Origin: Anthoceros angustus
Taxonomy: Eukaryota > Streptophyta > Anthocerotopsida > Anthocerotales > Anthocerotaceae
Assembly: GCA_010909165.1 (NCBI GenBank)
Contig: MU008162.1
Location: 496,001-560,000, forward strand
Length of the DNA: 64,000 bases
Direction of reading: 5' to 3'
Below, one piece after another: positions 59,641-64,000 of this stretch. Position 1 is the first letter of the stretch, and every line of letters starts with the position of its first letter. The position numbers were made by a program, and so were the translations under genes. The notes under the pieces are model-generated. The model did no database searches. It saw only the letters and a list, made by a program, of their open reading frames with translations, and was not told the origin of the DNA.

Positions 59641-61954
59641 GGGCACAAGGGAGCGTGCCAGTAGAAAAAGGGCAGGAGGAGGCAATTCTCGCTCCTGTTG
59701 AAGTCGTGCCTTGAAGCGCTGCATTCTCTTGGACAAATTTTGAGCAATCTTGGCTCTTTCCTAATGCAATCTTGAGAGTTATTGTGATGCTGATTACTGA
59801 GAGTGTGGTGCGCAAGGTGTGGCACGATTTCCAGGCCACCAGCCTCTTGAATCTCTGATTTGTGAGGCCCAATTTCAATGGGCAGCAGTAGTGTGCTGCT
59901 CGCCCTCTTGTTTACTTCAACAGCCGGTGAGATTTGAGGAGGATTGAGCGGGAAGGAGGCAGCGGTGTAGCTACAGAAAAGATCCCTACAACCAACCAAA
60001 GACTCGATCTTTATTTCATTGTAATCTGACGCTGAGGATAGGAGCGTGGAGACTTTGATTTTGGAGAAGGCGAGTTTGGAGGCAAGGAGAGGCACGTAGA
60101 GGCGTGCAAGCCATCGAGCCACCACATGAGTGGTTAACGTCGAGTTGAAGAGCAATCAGCGTCGGCTAAAGGAGTTGTTGGAGGCATCGCGACATGTGTT
60201 TGCTTTCACGCTTGCGGAGATGGGGAAGTACACCAAAGGGAAGTTCCACATAGAACTAATCAAGAATGAACCGTGTTCGCAGAGGCAGGCTCGATGAGCA
60301 AGAAGAAAATGGCGAGCAGCCGGTGGGGAGTAGTCCACATGACAGGCCCATAAGGATCAAGACAAGCCTCCACTCATGGACAAGGTTCATAACCTCAGGC
60401 GACATTCCGAAGGAGATTGGTTTTGTCGCTACATGAGGTGCGTCGTGTAGTCCTACTAATGATAATGTTTTGACTTAGAGTCTCACATTATCGGGGTTTA
60501 GTTGCACCTATATATCTGCGTATTCGATTTGTTTGCTTGGTTGTTGGTCGAGGAAGTGCTTATATGAATTCAAGTGCTTACCTCGTCCGGCGGTGTCATC
60601 TTAGTGTGATACTAATCTACGCACTTGGGTTTAGTGTTTGATTAGCATTAATTAATCTAATTACTTATCTTTAAGTAAGTAATTAGTATTAATTAATCTA
60701 AGGTGCTTATGTTAATTAAGCATTGATTAGTGTTAATTAATTGATTAGTGTTAATTGGTTGCACCTATATATCTACGTATCGAGATTTGTTTGCTTGGTT
60801 GTTGGTCGAAGTGCTTATATGAATTCAAGTGCCGCAAATGATCTGTCGATTCGTAATTTGAAGAACGCTGTCGAGGATGCGGGAAATAGACATCGATTAG
60901 AGATTGGTCGTTGGTGACTAGAACACCCTTGTGGGATCGATCGCGACTAAGGTCCGTGGTGGCGCTTGTGGTGATGTTGCGTTGCACTAGCGTCAAGGCG
61001 CAACGGACTCCATTCGCCCTCTTTGGTGCCATGCCACCGCCTTACTTGCAAAGTAGCCCTTGCACCGTCGCTCTAAAAACAAAACCCCTACGACTGGTAG
61101 AAGGGAGGTGAAAGCATTCTCTTGTCCATAGTTAGTGTAGCCCTTTATGGTGCGAAGGTATAGGGTCTTGAATATTAATGCATAAGAAGTTAGTGACAAA
61201 AATTGGACAAGTTATAAATAGGCTAATTTTATTAAGCATTTGGGAGTTAAGCGGCACAGGGGCCCAGGGCGAGATGGGAGCTTATCCGCTTGAAATTGTG
61301 CACCAAATTAAACAAAATGTACACTTAGATGGGTTGGAGAATCTCTAGATGTGTAAGCACTTCTCCCATCTACATATGTAGGGATCGAGAACCTGAAGGT
61401 ATTATTTAACACCAAAGGGATATTTAATATTTGCACTCTTGGGGGCAAGAAGGTCCAAATGTGCACACCTAGGCAAGAAGGCTCAAATGCTTTGGAGGCA
61501 AGAAGGCCAAAAACGTGCACTTGGGGGCAGGGGCCTTGGTCGCGCACTTGTGCACACCTAGGGGAAGAAGTCCCTAGTTCACGCACACAGGCACAGGGGC
61601 CTTGGTCGCGCACTTGTGCACACACCTAGGGACAAGTGCACTATCATGAAACGGCTGGTGTGAGGTGAAGCCGCATGAGTGGTGTGTGGGACTCTCCTAG
61701 TCCCAGGATCTGGACTTCAGCCGAGGCTCTTAATAGACTTTACCATTTCAAGGACTTATTGCTACTTTCTAAATAGTCTAGTTATTATTTGCTAGAAGGA
61801 CTATATGTGTCATGCTTGCTTAGTGCTAATGATGTATATTTCAGCATGATTAGTTAAGGTTAGTCAGTCAACTAGCTGTGTTAGGGTTGACTCTAGGTCT
61901 TGGTGTGTACCCATCACGGCTAGGCAAGGGCTCACCTGGCGTGGGAGCGGTGAC

Positions 61955-62135
61955 ATGGAGCGAGCGAGGCAAGTTCATCATGATCCAAGGCTTGGGTAGG
62001 GCGCTTGTAGCCCAAATCGAGCGTGACAAGTTCATCATGATCCAAGGCTTGGGTAGGGCGCTTGTAGCCCAAATCGAGCGTGACAAGTTCATCATGATCC
62101 AAGGCTTGGGTAGGGCGCTTGTAGCCCAACGTGGG
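61955..62135. repeat. 57-bp minisatellite inside block 3
   Basis: Three nearly identical copies of CAAGTTCATCATGATCCAAG plus GCTTGGGTAGGGCGCTTGTA. Units are more uniform than in blocks 1 and 2. Confidence 0.88.
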
Positions 62136-62560
62136 CACAAGGGAGCGTGCCAGTAGAAAAAGGGCACGAGGAGGCAATTCTCGCTCCACCTGAGTCGTGG
62201 CCTTGTGCATTCTCTTGGACAAATTTTGAGCAATCTTGGCTCTTTCCTAATGCAATCTTGAGAGTTATTGTGATGCTGATTCACGAGGTAGTGCAAGGTG
62301 TGGCACGATTTCCAAGCCACCAGCCTCTTGAATCTCTGATTTGTGAGGCCCAATTTCAATGGGCAGCAGTAGTGTGCTGCTCGCCCTCTTGTTTACTTCA
62401 ACAGCCGGTGAGATTTGAGGAGGATTGAGCGGGAAGGAGGCAGCGGTGTAGCTACAGAAAAGATCCCTACAACCAACCAAAGACTCGATCTTTATTTCAT
62501 TGTAATCTGACGCTGAGGATAGGAGCGTGGAGACTTTGATTTTGGAGAAGGGGCGCTGCA

Positions 62561-63559
62561 AGGCACTATAACCGGGCAATAGCTATTCTGCGGGATTGGG
62601 GACTCCACGGCTGTCACAACCACTTTTAACCTTGAATCCTCCAGATCTGCAACGCACCTACAATGGGGTAGCCATCTTGGAGGAATCGCTGATTTTTCTC
62701 AGTACGCTGATCTGGTTTCTGGATCTAATATCCTTCGCCGATACTGCATTTGCTGGACAACAGCTTCAATTTCTTGTGTCTTGGCATTGTGATTTTTTCC
62801 TGTCAACATCAAGACACTACATCTTTATATTATCTTTGTAAACCACCTCATTTGCCGTTCCACATGAGGCGTATAATACACTTACTTGAACGTGATAGGA
62901 AAGTTTCGGAGTATAATCCACTTACTTGAACGTGATAGGAAAGGCTCGGAAATCGCTTCGGCATCTACAGATGCTACTCTATCACTCGTCTAGGCCCTCT
63001 TAGCAAATTGTATCCCATACATTCGATGTGTAGCTCCGACCACTTAGCCTCATCAGCCATAACTGCAGCCACATGAGCTTCCCGCAGCCGACAGCACACG
63101 GCTAGCAGCGCCAACAATCAATAATCTTCACGCTTGCCGGCTGCGTCACATTCACACAAGGTTCACAAAGGTGGAAAAGCTATACAAGTTATCCTTGTCA
63201 ATTTTGCACTCGTTAAATGTTTTACAATACGGAGTGGAGATACCGAAATTGAATGTTCACTAGGTGTGAATGTGATGCCACAGTTGTGGCCTCGTAATGG
63301 TGGAATAACGTGAATACAGAAGAGTGGATATCGTAAATGAAGTGAGGTGGAACGCACGAAGACGAAGACGGGATGCCGGTGAGATGAGGATTTGCTCGCT
63401 GCCTCTCCCGCATGCTTCCGCTTGCGTGCCATCTCCTTTCTCAGCTCCCAGACAGATTGGCGCTGACGGGAGCTGGAGCAGGAGCCCGCCGGCGAGTCTC
63501 GTCGGCAGTGGGTCACGGATTTGGAGTGCTGCCTGTCCCTGCTCATGGGGGTGCTTCGC
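62561..63559. other. Intergenic region right of the retroelement cluster
   Basis: A short + frame at 62596-62841 has no family features. No TATA box or RNA gene seen. Composition becomes GC-rich from about 63360. Confidence 0.35.
62871..62950. repeat. Two tandem copies of a 40-bp unit
   Basis: GTATAATACACTTACTTGAA at 62871 and GTATAATCCACTTACTTGAA at 62911, each followed by CGTGATAGGAAAG. Confidence 0.88.
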
Positions 63560-64000
63560 CAGTGGTCCTCCGGGGCGGCAAAAGAGTGGGAGGAGGCGTA
63601 GGGATGCGAGCATTCTGAAAGGGAGGACATTCTGTGAATGCTGCAGGTCTTTGAAGCCGGGAGATGGAGGATTGCGGCTTGGAGCGTCGGAATTGGGGCT
63701 GGGCCTGCGATGCTGGTGCAGGGGAAGTGCGAGGGACAATGCGGAGCGTTCTGGGGAAGTGGCGGAGGCGGAGGTGGAGGGGGAGGAAGATGAGGTTGTG
63801 AGGAGGCAGGGCAGTTTGGTTCTGCCTACAGTGTCTTGGATTGGGGGTGTTGCCGGCCTGGTTCAGCTGTCGTGGCTGAGTTTTGTGGTGGAAATGCAGG
63901 GAGGGAGGTGGCAGGAACATGTGAGGGGTTTTGGCAGGGTTTTAGGATTCGGCCTTGCGGTGATGGTGATGAGCCTGTTTCCTCACAGGTTGTTGGCCGC
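63560..64000 (+). CDS. Possible 5' part of an unrecognised gene, open at the right edge
   Basis: One + frame is open for 147 codons to the window edge with no stop. Its last half has coding character: an acidic stretch EVAEAEVEGEEDEVVRRQGS, then hydrophobic segments WIGGVAGLVQLSWLSFVV and GRVLGFGLAVMVMSLFPHRL, compatible with two membrane passes. No ATG is placed well for a start; the true exon may begin after an intron. The opposite strand is also open over part of this range, so the call is weak. Family not recognised. Confidence 0.3.

Larger units (their letters stand above)
55971..62560. mobile_element. Tandem LTR-retroelement blocks, three copies
   Basis: Three blocks start with TGTGATACTAATCT at 56106, 58040 and 60605, each followed by the same long non-coding text: TTGGACAAGTTATAAATAGG, ATCTCTAGATGTGTAAGCAC, GGGCAAGAAGGTCC-type units, and an internal minisatellite. 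Blocks 2 and 3 end with TGATTTTGGAGAAGG at about 60070 and 62551; block 1 is truncated near 57830 and joined to the internal 3' part of an element. Between blocks 2 and 3 (60065-60600) a reverse-transcriptase start fragment is inserted. Large stretches of blocks 1 and 2 are identical; others differ by many small deletions. They could be roughly 2-kb LTRs of the upstream element or a tandem non-autonomous derivative. Confidence 0.65.

Overview
The window is nuclear DNA from a land plant. Its genes are split by very short GT-AG introns (mostly 80-150 bp, median about 94 bp in 26 introns that I placed by reading frame and homology). It carries organelle-targeted housekeeping genes, plant-only families (AP2/ERF, germin-like, DUF4220/DUF594, F-box), nuclear tRNA genes, and Copia, LTR, hAT and LINE-like repeats. 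Short introns and these families make a lycophyte such as Selaginella my best guess. This is inference; nothing in the sequence names the species.

Layout. 1-2765: 3' part of a RASPBERRY3-like tRNA(Ile)-lysidine synthase gene (+). 3795-4980: AP2/ERF transcription factor (+) with an apparent frameshift. 6223-6690: small GAF protein like free methionine-(R)-sulfoxide reductase (+). 6.7-13.6 kb: intergenic DNA with a LINE-like tail and a duplicated Copia integrase fragment. 13627-15258: F-box protein (-). 17320-19771: DUF4220/DUF594 membrane protein (+). 20238-20912: germin-like protein (-). 22402-23676: glucose/ribitol-type short-chain dehydrogenase (+). 24122-24193: tRNA-Glu (-). 24.2-27.6 kb: Copia gag fragments and a hAT remnant. 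27966-29480: aladin nucleoporin (-), divergent from 29685-31072, mitochondrial ribosomal protein uL3 (+). 31.4-33.5 kb: minisatellite and LTR-like DNA. 33538-33608: tRNA-Gly (+). 33953-37993: organellar alanyl-tRNA synthetase (-), 11 exons. 40693-41901: KIN17 (+), followed by a damaged tandem copy at 42040-43242.

44.5-62.6 kb is almost entirely repeats: a 2 kb minisatellite, two tandem truncated Copia elements (-), an extremely GC-rich minisatellite, then an LTR retroelement cluster. The most notable object is in that cluster. A retroelement at about 51.3-56 kb reads, in order, gag with zinc knuckles, retropepsin, a cytosine-5 DNA methyltransferase-like domain (54555-55460) and the start of a reverse transcriptase. 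It is broken by many small indels and followed by three tandem blocks of about 2-2.5 kb.

Two patterns cut across features. Every tandem duplication has a later copy that is shorter through many 1-10 base deletions, often at homopolymers or at CAG/CTG triplets; this looks like assembly or consensus error, or very unusual decay. Three of 26 introns appear to use GC-AG splice sites. Several genes serve organelle translation (tRNA-Ile lysidine modification, alanyl-tRNA synthetase, uL3m), but they are scattered, and no operon-like organisation is implied.
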